DNA of 64,000 nt, taken from Gracilibacillus dipsosauri (GTDB taxonomy: Bacteria; Bacillota; Bacilli; Bacillales; Amphibacillaceae). The stretch lies in the NCBI RefSeq assembly GCF_003176895.1, contig NZ_QGTD01000020.1, positions 62,001-126,000 on the forward strand, given 5' to 3'. Of the stretch, positions 26,310 to 37,172 are shown in pieces (position 1 is the stretch's first letter; every line of letters starts with the position of its first letter). The position numbers and the translations under genes were made by a program. Under the pieces are notes generated by a model. It saw only the letters and a program-made list of their open reading frames with translations, did not search any database and was not told where the DNA came from.

Positions 26310-28191
26310 TAATGTAAAGCGCAATGCACGTCAATATATGAGCTACTTCTTTAGCTGTATGTTCTCTGTTGCCGTGTTCTTTATCTATGCTGTTATTATG
26401 TTTCATCCTGAAATTGATGGACATGAATTTCGGGAAGGCGTCCAAAGAGGGATTATGGCAGCAGAGATCATCATATTTGGTTTTTCTTTTCTGTTCGTTA
26501 TGTATTCGACTGGTGCCTTCATTAAATCAAGGAAAAAAGAGTATGGTTTGTTAATGACATTAGGAATTAGTAAGTCAAAATTAAACCGGATGCTCATACT
26601 AGAAAATACGATCATTGGTGTTGTTTCTATACTTGCAGGAATTCTAGTTGGCATGCTATTTGCAAATTTATTTATTATGGGTTTTTCCAAGATACTAGAA
26701 CTAGAAGGAACATTAGGTTTTCATATAGCACCAAAGGCTATCATTATCACTGTCATAAGTTATTTCTTGATGTTTGAATTCAATTCTATTTTTGTAGTTT
26801 GGACATTGAAGACAAATGCAGTAGTAGACCTATTACGAGGAGTGAAAGCGAACAAACGCCCTCCTAAGTTCTCCTGGGTATTAAGTATCTTAGGATTAGC
26901 TCTAGTTATAGTAGCATATTATTTAGCTGCCACCTCTACCCTTATCACGATCGTTTATCGAATGTTTTACATCTTATTATTAATCATCCCTGGAACATAT
27001 TTGTTGTTTACTCAATTTTCGGTTGCATTCATTTATTTATTGAAAAGAAGGAGAAATCTTTACTTTCATAAAACAAATTTGCTAACAATATCTGACTTAA
27101 GCTATAAATTAAAGGATCATGCAAGATTATTATTTTTTGTAACCATTTTAAGTGCTGTAGCATTCACTGCCTCTGGGGTATTATTTGGTGCTTTTAAAAG
27201 TGCAGAAGCAGAAGCGAACGCTTATTACCCGCAAGATGTTTCATTTTTAGCCAAAGGTGAAGATAATATTGCCATGATGGATAAAGAAATGGATACTGTC
27301 TTACAAAAATTTGAACAAGCTAACATCAACTATCAATCCATCACGGTAAATCGAACTCAGGCACAGGTCGAGAATCTAGGGGAAATGAACTGGGCTGATC
27401 TAATTTCTTTTTCCGATTATCAGCAAATAGCAGATCTAAATCAATATTCAAGTAAACAGAGTATAAAGGAAGATCAGATGTATATTATGCTTCCTAATAT
27501 CGTTTTACCTGGAGAAGCTGATTTTCCTGAGGAATTAACCGTTAGCTCAAATAATTTTCAAGCTGTGCTTAATGTTGATACTATCACTTCAGTCATTAAT
27601 ACAACGATACACACTCGTTATACAATCGTCGTACCTGATCAAATTTTTGATGAATTCGCCAATGTTGCTGATCCAAATGAACAATATCGTTACACAGCAA
27701 TGAATGTTCCTAATTGGACCAATCAAGCAGATCAAATAGTAGAGATTATGAAACATGTAAATAATGACATAGTAGAAATAGATGCAAGTGCTGATTTCTA
27801 TGTAATGATGAAAAAAACTCTTGCACACACCTTATTCTTTGGGCTATTCATTAGTGTACTATTTTTCTTAGCAGCGGGGTCCATTCTCTATTTCAAATTA
27901 TATCAGGATTTAGACAAAGACATTAGCAAATATAAAGCATTGTACCGAATTGGTTTAACGAGAAAAGAAATGAAGGCAAGTATTACTCAAGAGATTGCCT
28001 ACTTGTTTTTTATCCCTTTTACAGTTGCAGTGATTCACGCAGGATTTGCTTTTAAGGCATTACAAAATATGTTAAGTGCTTCTGTATTATGGCCTAGTGT
28101 CATGTTAATAAGTTGTTATTTAGCTATTTATGCGGTTTACTTCTTTTTTATTAGAGGTTTATATATTTCCAAAATTAAACATGTCCTGTAA
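26284..28191 (+). CDS. BceB-type ABC transporter permease
   Basis: Permease with about ten transmembrane helices and a large extracellular domain of roughly 200 residues (about 295-515) between helices 7 and 8, the region that recognises peptide antibiotics or their lipid II-cycle targets. It has 635 residues. ATG at 26284 is chosen because GGAGGTG is 6 bp upstream; the start at 26254 lies deeper in the ATPase gene with no such site. Two FtsX-like domains flank the extracellular part. It forms a sensing complex with the upstream kinase. Confidence 0.9.
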   Translation: MTFRQFAFNNVKRNARQYMSYFFSCMFSVAVFFIYAVIMFHPEIDGHEFREGVQRGIMAAEIIIFGFSFLFVMYSTGAFIKSRKKEYGLLMTLGISKSKLNRMLILENTIIGVVSILAGILVGMLFANLFIMGFSKILELEGTLGFHIAPKAIIITVISYFLMFEFNSIFVVWTLKTNAVVDLLRGVKANKRPPKFSWVLSILGLALVIVAYYLAATSTLITIVYRMFYILLLIIPGTYLLFTQFSVAFIYLLKRRRNLYFHKTNLLTISDLSYKLKDHARLLFFVTILSAVAFTASGVLFGAFKSAEAEANAYYPQDVSFLAKGEDNIAMMDKEMDTVLQKFEQANINYQSITVNRTQAQVENLGEMNWADLISFSDYQQIADLNQYSSKQSIKEDQMYIMLPNIVLPGEADFPEELTVSSNNFQAVLNVDTITSVINTTIHTRYTIVVPDQIFDEFANVADPNEQYRYTAMNVPNWTNQADQIVEIMKHVNNDIVEIDASADFYVMMKKTLAHTLFFGLFISVLFFLAAGSILYFKLYQDLDKDISKYKALYRIGLTRKEMKASITQEIAYLFFIPFTVAVIHAGFAFKALQNMLSASVLWPSVMLISCYLAIYAVYFFFIRGLYISKIKHVL

Positions 28192-28220
28192 CAGATTATT
28201 TTTCCCTTCATGGTAGTTAG

Positions 28221-28229
28221 TGCTATAAT
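28221..28229 (+). promoter_or_regulatory. Extended -10 promoter of gsaB
   Basis: TGCTATAAT is an extended -10 element with a perfect TATAAT (28224-28229), 35 bp before the gsaB start. No good -35 box is seen. Confidence 0.6.
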
Positions 28230-28263
28230 TAATCATGCATTTTCTTTCATGGAGGGATTTATT

Positions 28264-29553
28264 ATGCAGTTTACTAATTCAGAAGCTTTACATAAAGAAG
28301 CACAGAAACATATAGTAGGTGGAGTAAATTCACCATCTCGAGCATATAAAGGAGTTGGTGGAGGATCTCCCGTATATATGGAGCGTGCAAAGGGGGCTTA
28401 TTTTTGGGATGTTGACGGTAATCAATACATTGATTATCTCGGCGCATATGGGCCTATTATTACTGGTCATGCCCATCCACATATTACGAATGCTATTCAA
28501 AAGGCAGCAGAAAATGGCGTGCTATTTGGTACTCCTACAAAATTGGAAAACATTTTTGCTCAAAAACTAAAAGCTGCTATTCCTTCAATGGATAAGGTTC
28601 GCTTTGTCAATTCAGGAACAGAGGCTGTGATGACAACAATTCGAGTTGCAAGAGCTTATACAAATCGTGAAAAAATAATTAAATTTGCTGGCTGTTACCA
28701 TGGACATTTTGATGCGGTACTTGTCCAAGCGGGTTCAGGTCCATCTACATTAGGAAACCCCGATTCAGCTGGAGTAACAGAAGCAACCGCAAAGGAAGTC
28801 ATTACTGTTCCTTTTAATGATATGGAAGCTTTTCAAGAAGCTCTCCATCATTGGGGCGACCAAGTAGCTGCTGTTTTAGTTGAGCCAATTGTCGGTAATT
28901 TCGGCATTGTGGAACCCCACCCTGGTTTTTTAGAAAAAGTAAATCAGCTCGCGCACCAAAATGGTTCTCTTGTTATCTATGATGAAGTAATAACGGCCTT
29001 CCGTTTTACATATGGTTCTGCGCAAAAATTAGTAGGAGTCGAACCAGACATGACAGCACTGGGAAAAATAATAGGTGGTGGATTACCAATTGGTGCATAT
29101 GGTGGAAAAAAAGAAATAATGGAACAGGTGGCACCATTAGGACCAGCCTATCAAGCTGGAACAATGGCAGGTAATCCTGCATCCATATCAGCTGGAATTG
29201 CTTGTTTAGAGGTTTTAAGTGAAAAAGGGTTATATGATCGCCTTGATTACTTAGGAGCGATACTCGAAGACGGAATGAACAAAGCTGCTCAAAAATATGG
29301 CATTGATATTACAGTAAATCGATTAAAAGGTGCACTAACCCTTTATTTCGGAAAGGAAAAAGTGACCAATTATGCTCAGGCAGAGGCAACGGATGGAGAG
29401 AAATTCGGTCAATTTTTTAAATTAATGCTAGAACAAGGTATTAACTTGGCTCCATCAAAATACGAAGCGTGGTTTTTAACGATTGCCCACACAGAAGCTG
29501 ATATATTAGAAACCATTCGTTGTATTGACACAGCATTTCAGAAGATGAGTTAA
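28264..29553 (+). CDS. gsaB: Glutamate-1-semialdehyde 2,1-aminomutase (second-copy type)
   Basis: PLP enzyme that converts glutamate-1-semialdehyde to 5-aminolevulinate, the tetrapyrrole precursor. It has 429 residues with NSGTEA, the DEVITAFR Asp that contacts PLP, and the Schiff-base Lys268 in [14 protein letters not shown] at 28264 follows GGAGGG; the longer frame from 28210 includes the promoter. Its place in the ygaE-gsaB-bcp-perR order identifies it as the GsaB paralogue, with hemL expected in a hem operon elsewhere. Confidence 0.93.
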   Translation: MQFTNSEALHKEAQKHIVGGVNSPSRAYKGVGGGSPVYMERAKGAYFWDVDGNQYIDYLGAYGPIITGHAHPHITNAIQKAAENGVLFGTPTKLENIFAQKLKAAIPSMDKVRFVNSGTEAVMTTIRVARAYTNREKIIKFAGCYHGHFDAVLVQAGSGPSTLGNPDSAGVTEATAKEVITVPFNDMEAFQEALHHWGDQVAAVLVEPIVGNFGIVEPHPGFLEKVNQLAHQNGSLVIYDEVITAFRFTYGSAQKLVGVEPDMTALGKIIGGGLPIGAYGGKKEIMEQVAPLGPAYQAGTMAGNPASISAGIACLEVLSEKGLYDRLDYLGAILEDGMNKAAQKYGIDITVNRLKGALTLYFGKEKVTNYAQAEATDGEKFGQFFKLMLEQGINLAPSKYEAWFLTIAHTEADILETIRCIDTAFQKMS

Positions 29554-29588
29554 AGGAAACCCGGAGTTTTAGTCCGGATTTCCTTTGT
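29552..29588. terminator. Bidirectional terminator between gsaB and the MFS gene
   Basis: AAAGGAAACCCGGA and TCCGGATTTCCTTT form a 14-base stem with one mismatch. It begins at the gsaB stop and ends at the stop of the convergent transporter gene. Confidence 0.8.
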
Positions 29589-30796
29589 TAAAGAGATGGT
29601 TGCACTTTTTGACTTGGTTTGATTAAAAACAAAGTAATAAGAAAGGCTACGATGCTTAGTGCTGCTAAAAACCAATATAAAACCGACAAGTTATTCTCCA
29701 TAATAATGGCAATGATAGGTGGACCTGCCGCTACACCTAAAAAACGCATACTGCTATATAATGAGGTAATCGTCCCCCTAACATCTTTTTCTACTCCTTC
29801 TGTAATAAGGGCATCAAGACAAGGTAATGACACACCAATACCAACACCTGCTATTGTTAATAAGAAAAGAACACTAACAATACTTGCATCACTCTTCACA
29901 AAAAATAAGGCACAAGCAGCAATAATATTACCGATTGCGATTAACCATTTCATCATTATTTTGTTTTTCCCTATTTTTTTTCCGGCACCATAAGAGGCAA
30001 GACAAAGAAACAAAAGCGGAATGGCAAGATAAAGCCCCTTTCTCACACCATCTATTAAGTATCTGTCCTCAAGTAATGTTGACAAATGAAACAAAAACCC
30101 AAATAAAACGAACATATTGATACTCCCAATAATAAATGTTGTCATAAGCCATTTGCCGTTATAATGAAAGACTTTTTTTAGAGATCCTAAAAACTCAGAA
30201 AATGTTTGATTTGATTCTTGTTCTTTTTTCGGTGTTTTCACCATAAATAGTACTAATATAATGGAGATTGCCGAAAATATCGGAATAAAAATAAAAGGTA
30301 AATACCAGATCGCTATAGCTAAAGCGGCACCTATAATGGGACTTAAAACCTTTCCAAACGTATTCGATGTCTCAATTAAGCCAAGTCCAGTACTGACCTC
30401 TTCTTCATCCTTGAATAAATCACCAACTGTTGGGATAACTACTGGGAACGCACCTGATGCCCCCACCCCCTGTAAAAAACGCCCAACTAATATAAGAAAA
30501 TAGGGCTCATCCATACTCCATGCTGCAAACGCAGCAATCAATCCGCCAATTCCTGTCAATAATAAGCTAGGAATGATTACTTTCTTCCTGCCTATTTTGT
30601 CGGATAAGTAGCCAGCTAAAGGAATTAATATAATTGCTACAACGGAATAGACAGTAATGATTAAACTGGATTGAAAGGATGTAATGTTTATTTCTTTCTC
30701 GATTATGGGTAATACAGGTATTAACATAGAATTTCCTAATGTCATCATTAGTGGAATGGATGCTAGAGCGAATAAATCCTTTTTTTTGCCTTCCAT
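29588..30796 (-). CDS. MFS drug-efflux-type transporter
   Basis: Twelve-helix major facilitator of the DHA1 group. It has the loop 2-3 motif GYLSDKIGRKK and the motif C-like GASGAFPVV segment in helix 5, which favour a proton-driven exporter. It has 403 residues. Start 30796 is chosen because AGAAGGAG is 7 bp upstream; the ATG at 30814 precedes this site. The substrate cannot be told. In B. subtilis no such gene lies between gsaB and ygaE. Confidence 0.82.
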   Translation of the reverse strand: MEGKKKDLFALASIPLMMTLGNSMLIPVLPIIEKEINITSFQSSLIITVYSVVAIILIPLAGYLSDKIGRKKVIIPSLLLTGIGGLIAAFAAWSMDEPYFLILVGRFLQGVGASGAFPVVIPTVGDLFKDEEEVSTGLGLIETSNTFGKVLSPIIGAALAIAIWYLPFIFIPIFSAISIILVLFMVKTPKKEQESNQTFSEFLGSLKKVFHYNGKWLMTTFIIGSINMFVLFGFLFHLSTLLEDRYLIDGVRKGLYLAIPLLFLCLASYGAGKKIGKNKIMMKWLIAIGNIIAACALFFVKSDASIVSVLFLLTIAGVGIGVSLPCLDALITEGVEKDVRGTITSLYSSMRFLGVAAGPPIIAIIMENNLSVLYWFLAALSIVAFLITLFLIKPSQKVQPSL

Positions 30797-31010
30797 CATG
30801 CTACTCCTTCTCATGTATACTTTATAGTTGACCTTCTTCCTATTCTTCTCTGATTTAAAATTTTCATACCCTTTCTATGCTCTGAAGTTTTTTCATTCCA
30901 TTATCGGTGGTATACTTGTGAAAAAAGTGCAGTATATCTACAAAAGAGGTTGTGGGTACGTCTTTTGCAACTAATTTTAAAACGAACTAAAAGTTGGGAG
31001 GAACATTTAT

Positions 31011-32093
31011 ATGAAGCTCGGGGCACGGATGTTAAAAACAGGTATTGCTGTAGCTGTAGCTTTATATGTTGCCAATCTAATCGGAATTCCATCACCAACT
31101 TATGTTGGAATTGCAGCAGCATTTGCGATCCAACCAAACATTTACCGCTCCTTCCAGACGATGTTTGAACAAATTTATGCAAATTTAATTGGAGTCAGTA
31201 TTGCAGCAATTGTTGTTTTTACGATAGGGAATGATCCTATTGTTATTGGATTTACAACTATTATCGTTATTGGAATATGTCTATATCTAAAAATGAATGA
31301 AAACACAATCGCACTTGCTATTATTGCCATACTTGCGATTATGGAAACGACTGAAATGTTGCTCCTACATTTCGCAGGATTGCGATTTTTTTCGTTAAGC
31401 TTAGGAATTGTTTCAGCATTTATCGTAAATATGGTTTTTTTACCACCTAATTATGAGCAAAAATTATTTAAACATATTAACCGAGTAACAACGGAGATTT
31501 TACAATGGCTTCGTATTTCGACAAGACACCTTTCTGATGAGCCAGCATTGAAGGTGGAAGTAGAAAAGCTACAAAGGGAAATCAAGCTTATTGACAATAC
31601 TTATTTATTGTTTAGCGAGGAGAGAATTTACCGTAAAAAAAACCGAATCCCTAAAATGCGTAGACTAGCGGTTTTTAAGCAAATGATTATCACATCCAAA
31701 AAATCTCTCGAAACATTAGAAACGTTTCACCAATATGACAACAAGATTGAAACAATACCAAAGGAATTCCAAGGTGTACTTGTGAAGGAATTAGATAAAA
31801 TTATTTATTCTCATGAGAGATTATTATTAAGTGCTATGGGAAGAATTAGAAGAAACCAAACAAAATTGGTGGAGGAGATTACAACACCAAACATTCCTCA
31901 CGTTGTAGATCAATTGTTTCAACTTTATGAAAAGGATGAAGAAGATCCATTGTCCCTACTCCCATTAGCCGCTCGTTTAATGGAATATCATAAAGAAATT
32001 CTTCATCTGCAAACATTGCTTTACAGCTACCAAAAGTTTCATCAAGGTATGGTAATCGAAATAGAGGAAAAGAAAAAACGAATATTACCTTAA
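31011..32093 (+). CDS. ygaE: Aromatic-acid-exporter-family membrane protein (YgaE-like)
   Basis: Membrane protein of the FUSC/aromatic acid exporter superfamily. Six hydrophobic segments fill the first 145 residues, and the C-terminal half is a charged, mostly helical cytoplasmic domain of about 215 residues. It has 360 residues; GGGAGG precedes the ATG. It keeps the B. subtilis ygaE position next to ygaD. The transported compound is not known. Confidence 0.8.
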   Translation: MKLGARMLKTGIAVAVALYVANLIGIPSPTYVGIAAAFAIQPNIYRSFQTMFEQIYANLIGVSIAAIVVFTIGNDPIVIGFTTIIVIGICLYLKMNENTIALAIIAILAIMETTEMLLLHFAGLRFFSLSLGIVSAFIVNMVFLPPNYEQKLFKHINRVTTEILQWLRISTRHLSDEPALKVEVEKLQREIKLIDNTYLLFSEERIYRKKNRIPKMRRLAVFKQMIITSKKSLETLETFHQYDNKIETIPKEFQGVLVKELDKIIYSHERLLLSAMGRIRRNQTKLVEEITTPNIPHVVDQLFQLYEKDEEDPLSLLPLAARLMEYHKEILHLQTLLYSYQKFHQGMVIEIEEKKKRILP

Positions 32094-32096
32094 ATT

Positions 32097-32135
32097 AAAA
32101 GCCCCTACTAGAGCTGTATAGTAAGGGCTTCATTT
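32097..32135. terminator. Bidirectional terminator between ygaE and ygaD
   Basis: AAGCCCCTACTA and TAGTAAGGGCTT form an imperfect stem immediately after ygaE and before the end of the convergent ygaD. Confidence 0.75.
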
Positions 32136-32138
32136 GGT

Positions 32139-33896
32139 TCAATTATTTTGTTTATCTAATTCCTGGATTTGATAGAGGTTATAATAGCTTCCTCGCTTTT
32201 GCATTAATTTCTGGTGATTTCCTTCCTCTTTAATAAGACCATTTTCAATTAAAATAATACGATCAGCATGAGTAATGGTTGACAATCGGTGTGCTACTAT
32301 AAACGTTGTGCGATCAGAGGCTAGTTTCTCTAATGCTCCCTGTATTAAGCTTTCGCTCTCCAAATCTAATGCAGAAGTTGCTTCATCTAATATCAATAAT
32401 GGTGGATTCTTCAAGAAAATACGTGCAATAGCGACTCGTTGCTTTTGCCCTCCTGACAATTTCACTCCACGCTCGCCAACTAGAGTATCATACCCATTTG
32501 ATAATTCACTAATAAATTTATGTGCATTTGCCGCTTTAGCAGCTTCTATTACTTCTTCGTCTGTGGCATCAGGGTTTCCCATGCGAATATTCGCAGCAAT
32601 TGATTCACTAAAGAGAATATTATCCTGTAACACCATACCAATCTTGTCTCTCAATGAACGAACCTTAACGTCACGAATATCCGTTCCATCGAGTAAAATC
32701 TGACCACTCGTTACATCATAAAATCTAGGTATCAGGCTAATAATGGTAGATTTTCCACCACCACTCATCCCTACTAATGCAATGGTTTCCCCTTTTTTCG
32801 CTTTTAAGGAAATATCCTGTAATACCAGTTCCTCTTCCTCGTCATAGCGAAAAGAAACATGATCAAATTCAATTTCGCCTTCTACTTCTTCTAAATTTTG
32901 TGCATTTGGTGAATCTTTAATATCGTATTTTTCGTCAATAAATTCAAAGACCCGATCCATAGAAGCAATGGATTGCACTAGTACTGTTGATGAACTAATA
33001 AGGCGTCGTAAAGGGTTGTATACAAGATCCATATAGCCTACGAAGGCAGCAATTGTTCCAACCGTTAATCCAGAAGTTATAGCAAAATATCCGGCAAAGC
33101 CAATTACTAATAATGGAGCAAGATCCGTGATCGTATTCATCACCGAAAATGTCTTCGCATTCCACGCCGTATGATCAATCGCTCTATCTAAGAAATTTTT
33201 ATTCTGTTTATCGAATTGCCCCTGTTCATATTCCTCTAATGCAAAGCTTCTTGTAACAGGAATCCCTTGAACGCGTTCATGTAGATGTCCCTGTACTTGC
33301 GCCAATGCTTGTGACCTTTTTCTTGTTAATTCTCGAAGCTTTCCATAAAATATTTTTACTGATATTCCGTATAAAGGAAATAATGCAATGGCCACAATCG
33401 TTAACCAAACATCAAGATAAAGCATAATTCCGATCGCAATTAAGATGGTAACCATGTCCAGCCAAACATTCATAAGTCCTGTCATTACGAAATTTTTCGT
33501 TTGTTCCACATCATGAACAACACGTGAAATGATTTCACCGGTTTTCGTCCTTGCGTAAAACTGCATACTTAAGCGTTGGATATGATCAAATAATCTCTCA
33601 CGGATATCGTATAGGATTTTATTTCCAGTCCATTGGGCCAAATATTGGCGGTAATATTCAACTGGTGGACGTAGCACAACAAAAACAAATCCAGCTACAC
33701 CCATGAGCCAAGCTAATTCTGTTAATTTTTCATTGGAGCTCATTGTTTCAGAACCGATAATGTTGTCAATGACATATTTAACGATTAATGGAATTAATAA
33801 AGGGATCCCAAATTTAATGATCCCGATAAATATCGTTAATAAAATTTTCCATTTGTATGGTACAACATATTTTATATATCTTCTAATACTATCCAA
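32139..33896 (-). CDS. ygaD: ABC multidrug-type exporter half-transporter (YgaD-like)
   Basis: Fused ABC exporter with a six-helix membrane domain (about 15-320) and a C-terminal ATPase. Walker [11 protein letters not shown] is near 372-381, with signature [14 protein letters not shown] and Walker [13 protein letters not shown] followed by the AHRLST switch histidine. It has 585 residues. It resembles BmrA/MsbA-type lipid or drug flippases that work as homodimers. It holds the ygaD position of the conserved block, between ygaC and ygaE. Confidence 0.9.
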   Translation of the reverse strand: MDSIRRYIKYVVPYKWKILLTIFIGIIKFGIPLLIPLIVKYVIDNIIGSETMSSNEKLTELAWLMGVAGFVFVVLRPPVEYYRQYLAQWTGNKILYDIRERLFDHIQRLSMQFYARTKTGEIISRVVHDVEQTKNFVMTGLMNVWLDMVTILIAIGIMLYLDVWLTIVAIALFPLYGISVKIFYGKLRELTRKRSQALAQVQGHLHERVQGIPVTRSFALEEYEQGQFDKQNKNFLDRAIDHTAWNAKTFSVMNTITDLAPLLVIGFAGYFAITSGLTVGTIAAFVGYMDLVYNPLRRLISSSTVLVQSIASMDRVFEFIDEKYDIKDSPNAQNLEEVEGEIEFDHVSFRYDEEEELVLQDISLKAKKGETIALVGMSGGGKSTIISLIPRFYDVTSGQILLDGTDIRDVKVRSLRDKIGMVLQDNILFSESIAANIRMGNPDATDEEVIEAAKAANAHKFISELSNGYDTLVGERGVKLSGGQKQRVAIARIFLKNPPLLILDEATSALDLESESLIQGALEKLASDRTTFIVAHRLSTITHADRIILIENGLIKEEGNHQKLMQKRGSYYNLYQIQELDKQNN

Positions 33897-33930
33897 ATGA
33901 TATTCACCTTTCTCTATGTTAGTGTAAGTT

Positions 33931-34461
33931 TTAAGATCGATAGGTCAAAAAAAGCTCATACCACTGATCTACAAACTCAGGTGAAAATGGTCCTTTCCTC
34001 TGTCTAATCCAATGTAATAAGTGCTCTACATTATTTTTTAATATTTTGTCTAATACTTTGGGATAATTCATCTGTTCCTTGTGCAGCTCATATTCATCCT
34101 CATCCAAAAGGGTATAAGTCATATCTGGAAATACTTTAACATCCAAATCATAATCGATATATTTAACAGCGCCATCCTCAAAAACAAACGGTGAACTAAT
34201 ATTACAATAGTAATGAATGCCATCATTACGTAACATTCCGATTATATTAAACCAATATTTCACATGAAAGAAACATATTGCTGGTTCTCTTGTAATCCAT
34301 GTTCTACCATCACTTTCTGTCACAAGGGTTTTATCATTTGCCCCAATTACGCGATTGTTCGTTCCCTTCAATATGGTCGTTGTATCCCAGATACGATGGA
34401 GCTGACCATTATGTTTATAGCTCTGTATTTGAATGTTTCTACCTGGTTCAAGGCCATCCAT
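33931..34461 (-). CDS. ntdP: Nucleoside tri-/diphosphate phosphatase, DUF402 family (YgaC)
   Basis: Small cytosolic phosphatase of the YgaC/SA1684 family that hydrolyses NTPs and NDPs. It has 176 residues with hallmark segments [29 protein letters not shown] and [13 protein letters not shown], whose acidic residues bind metal. GGAAGG precedes the ATG. The gene is close in length and sequence to B. subtilis ygaC and keeps its place beside ygaD. Confidence 0.9.
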   Translation of the reverse strand: MDGLEPGRNIQIQSYKHNGQLHRIWDTTTILKGTNNRVIGANDKTLVTESDGRTWITREPAICFFHVKYWFNIIGMLRNDGIHYYCNISSPFVFEDGAVKYIDYDLDVKVFPDMTYTLLDEDEYELHKEQMNYPKVLDKILKNNVEHLLHWIRQRKGPFSPEFVDQWYELFLTYRS

Positions 34462-34623
34462 ACGTATCTTCCTTCCTATAATTTTTTTATTTTTATTTAC
34501 ATCTTAAGATGCGTCTTTTAGGTCATCCTTTATTATAACGATAAAATTTTATAAAATAAAATAATACAACTAGAATGAACCGAATATATCTATGTAAAAA
34601 TAAGTAAATATCCCTATATATAG

Positions 34624-34660
34624 AAAAAGCTTAGATCATTGTGAGAATGATCTAAGCCTT
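34624..34660 (-). terminator. Terminator of sspE
   Basis: Minus-strand AAGGCTTAGATCATT and AATGATCTAAGCTTTTT form a stem of about 13 bp with a T tract, 12 bases after the SASP gene stop. Confidence 0.9.
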
Positions 34661-34671
34661 TGATTGAAATG

Positions 34672-34854
34672 TTATTTTTTGTTGCTTTCAGACTTTCTGT
34701 TTTGTGCTCTTACTTCTTGAGCATTTGTTTCGCTAGCGAACTCAGTACCAAATTGTCCTTGACCTTGAGCAGCTTGTTGGTTTTGGCGCTTAACCTCTTG
34801 AGCATTTGTTTTGCTTGCTTGTGCTTGGTTAGCTTTGTTTGGTTGTTTAGCCAT
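34672..34854 (-). CDS. sspE: Gamma-type small acid-soluble spore protein
   Basis: Spore-core amino-acid reserve protein, 60 residues and very rich in Gln, Asn, Ala and Lys. Two repeats are visible (ASKTNAQEVKRQNQ and ASETNAQEVRAQNR). The GPR protease cleavage motif TEFASE lies between them. GGAGGTG lies 5 bp before one ATG (34857) and 8 bp before the next (34854); the latter gives MAKQPNK. The longer frame to 34887 reads through the ribosome-binding site. Expected to be a forespore sigma-G gene, though no clear sigma-G promoter was found. Confidence 0.93.
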   Translation of the reverse strand: MAKQPNKANQAQASKTNAQEVKRQNQQAAQGQGQFGTEFASETNAQEVRAQNRKSESNKK

Positions 34855-34956
34855 CATAATCACCTCCACGACCATTAATTTACCCACCTAAAAACTTTTT
34901 ATCCACGAATTATAAAATAGAAAAAAATGGTTAAATCAATTCGGCCACGCGATGGC

Positions 34957-36039
34957 TTAATTACCGTTATATTCTTGTATTTGAGATAATACCTTTTGAT
35001 GTGAAACAGGCATCGGATATTGTGTTACTTCATCTAGAGGCAGCATCAATCCTTTTGGTTGGCCTACTCCTTTTATTCGCCAAACATCCATATTCCATGT
35101 AATATGGGAAAAAACATGCTTAACTGGCTTTAATTTTTCTAATTGAATTACATCTATTTCAAACTTTTCCTTTATATAGGTTTGAAGCAATGACTCGCTT
35201 ACTTCCTTTTTGCTTACCATTGGGAATTGCCACATTTGAGCGAGCAACCCAGTATCTGGTCTTTGTTCTAACATAACCTTTTCAGCATCATCTTCGATCA
35301 CTAATGTAAAGTGGTCCTCTATTTTCTGTTTTGTTTTCTTTGATTTTATTGGTAATGATTGCTCTACACCTTTTGCAAATGCGGTGCAATGATCTTGAAC
35401 AGGACAAAGCATACAGCTTGGCTTTCTCGGTGTACATATGAGTGCACCAAGCTCCATTAATCCCTGATTAAAATAAGATGGATTTTCCTTTGATATCAGT
35501 TCACGGACAGCTTGTTCAAAAATTTTCCTTGTTTTGGCCTTAGCAATATCTTCCTCAATCAATAATATTCTTGACAATACACGCATTACGTTTCCATCAA
35601 CCGCTGGTTCTGGTTTATTATACGCAATACTTAGAATGGCACCTCTTGTATATGGACCAACTCCTTTTAGATTCCCAAGTGACTCCACCTCATCTGGCAC
35701 CTTAGCATCATAATTTTCGACTACCTCCCGTACCGCTGTTTGCAAATTTCTGACTCGAGAATAATACCCTAATCCTTCCCACGCCTTTAATACTTCTTGT
35801 TCATCTGCTTCTGCTAAGGCAGATAATGTAGGAAAAGATTTAGTGAACTGATTAAAATATGGAATAACGGTATCCACTTTTGTTTGTTGTAGCATAATTT
35901 CTGACACCCATACTCGATATGGATCTTGATTTTTGCGCCAAGGAAGATTTCTTTGTTCTTTTTCAAACCAATCGATTAAATCTTTACGAAATTGGGGTAT
36001 ATTAATAGTAATGGCTATATGATCATGATTATTTTTCAC
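34957..36039 (-). CDS. mutY: A/G-specific adenine glycosylase
   Basis: DNA repair glycosylase that removes adenine mispaired with 8-oxoguanine. It has a HhH-GPD fold with catalytic Glu47 (WVSEIMLQQT) and Asp148 (AVDGNVMRV), and a 4Fe-4S cluster with C202-x6-C209-x2-C212-x5-C218. The C-terminal NUDIX-like domain (about 235-360) recognises the oxidised base. It has 360 residues. The start is GTG with AAGGATG upstream. It diverges from yfhP and matches B. subtilis yfhQ in position. Confidence 0.95.
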   Translation of the reverse strand: MKNNHDHIAITINIPQFRKDLIDWFEKEQRNLPWRKNQDPYRVWVSEIMLQQTKVDTVIPYFNQFTKSFPTLSALAEADEQEVLKAWEGLGYYSRVRNLQTAVREVVENYDAKVPDEVESLGNLKGVGPYTRGAILSIAYNKPEPAVDGNVMRVLSRILLIEEDIAKAKTRKIFEQAVRELISKENPSYFNQGLMELGALICTPRKPSCMLCPVQDHCTAFAKGVEQSLPIKSKKTKQKIEDHFTLVIEDDAEKVMLEQRPDTGLLAQMWQFPMVSKKEVSESLLQTYIKEKFEIDVIQLEKLKPVKHVFSHITWNMDVWRIKGVGQPKGLMLPLDEVTQYPMPVSHQKVLSQIQEYNGN

Positions 36040-36120
36040 AATAATTCATCCTTCATGTTACAATGTTGTTAGAAAAAGTGTTATTCGAGTTAGATAATTT
36101 TTTATAGGGGGCAACTAAGA

Positions 36121-37116
36121 ATGGATACTGCAACACATATCACAATGGGCATTGCTCTTGGTGGTATTGCCACTTTAGATCCAGTTGTACAACAGGACTC
36201 TGCACTATTTACAGCTGTTATGGTTGGTACCATAGTCGGCTCCCATGCACCTGATTTTGATACAATCCTGAAATTACGAAATAATGCCACCTATTTAAGA
36301 CATCACAGAGGTATTACTCATTCGATTCCATTAGTAATCTTTTGGGGAATCGCTATTTCTTCTATAATCTACCTTTTCTTACCCGAGGTGAATTTTTTAC
36401 ATCTTTGGTTATGGACATCTCTTGCAGTAATTCTGCATGTTTTTGTTGATATTTTTAACGCATATGGCACACAAGCCTATCGCCCATTCACAAAAAAATG
36501 GGTAGCTCACGGTTTTATTAGCACCTTTGATCCCTATATTTTTAGTCTTCATGTTATTGGGATTATTGCATGGATATTAGGTGCCACTCCAGGCTACACA
36601 TGGCTTGCCATCTATTTTATTATATTATTGTATTACATTAAAAGATATATGGACAAGAGAGAAATTGTTAAATTGATTTACGAACACTTTGACTATACCG
36701 AAAAAATTGCTACTTCACCGACAACGAAGCAAAATATATGGCGAATTGCCATCACTACGAAAGACTTTTACTATGTTGGTCAAGTAGAAGATGGACACAT
36801 TGTCGTAAATGACCAATTTGATAAGATGCCTGTACCAGATAATAGGTTATTCGAGATTGCGAAAAAGGATAAAAATATCGCTGCTTTTCTTTCCTTCTCC
36901 CCGATTTATCGCTGGGAATGGAACATGTATGATGACTTCAGTGAAATTCGTTTTATCGATCTACGTTATCGAACAGCTGGTCATTATCCATTTGTCGCTG
37001 TAGTACAAATCGACGATAATCAGCGAATAATGAATTCTTATACAGGCTGGATTTTTTCAGAGGAAAAACTACAAAGTAAATTAAATGTGGATAAACAGGT
37101 TTCCTCGACTTTTTAA
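36121..37116 (+). CDS. yfhP: YfhP-like membrane metal-dependent hydrolase
   Basis: Membrane protein of the YfhP/YdjM (DUF457) group. Histidines and acids in MDTATHIT, SHAPDFD and RHHRGITHS form the putative metal site, with about four hydrophobic segments in the first 180 residues and a soluble C-terminal half. It has 331 residues. GGGGGC lies before the ATG. The function is not established; in B. subtilis YfhP has been linked to control of secreted products. Confidence 0.82.
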   Translation: MDTATHITMGIALGGIATLDPVVQQDSALFTAVMVGTIVGSHAPDFDTILKLRNNATYLRHHRGITHSIPLVIFWGIAISSIIYLFLPEVNFLHLWLWTSLAVILHVFVDIFNAYGTQAYRPFTKKWVAHGFISTFDPYIFSLHVIGIIAWILGATPGYTWLAIYFIILLYYIKRYMDKREIVKLIYEHFDYTEKIATSPTTKQNIWRIAITTKDFYYVGQVEDGHIVVNDQFDKMPVPDNRLFEIAKKDKNIAAFLSFSPIYRWEWNMYDDFSEIRFIDLRYRTAGHYPFVAVVQIDDNQRIMNSYTGWIFSEEKLQSKLNVDKQVSSTF

Positions 37117-37152
37117 AGGAGCTGACAATTTTTGAGTCAGCTCCTTTAATTT
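37115..37152. terminator. Bidirectional terminator between yfhP and yfhH
   Basis: AAAGGAGCTGAC and GTCAGCTCCTTT form a perfect 12-bp stem starting at the yfhP stop codon. Confidence 0.9.
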
Positions 37153-37172
37153 AGGATTATGGAGTGTCATAA

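Noticed and set aside
36102-36290. Minus-strand frame at the yfhP start
   Set aside because: Overlaps the yfhP start region entirely and has no start signals.
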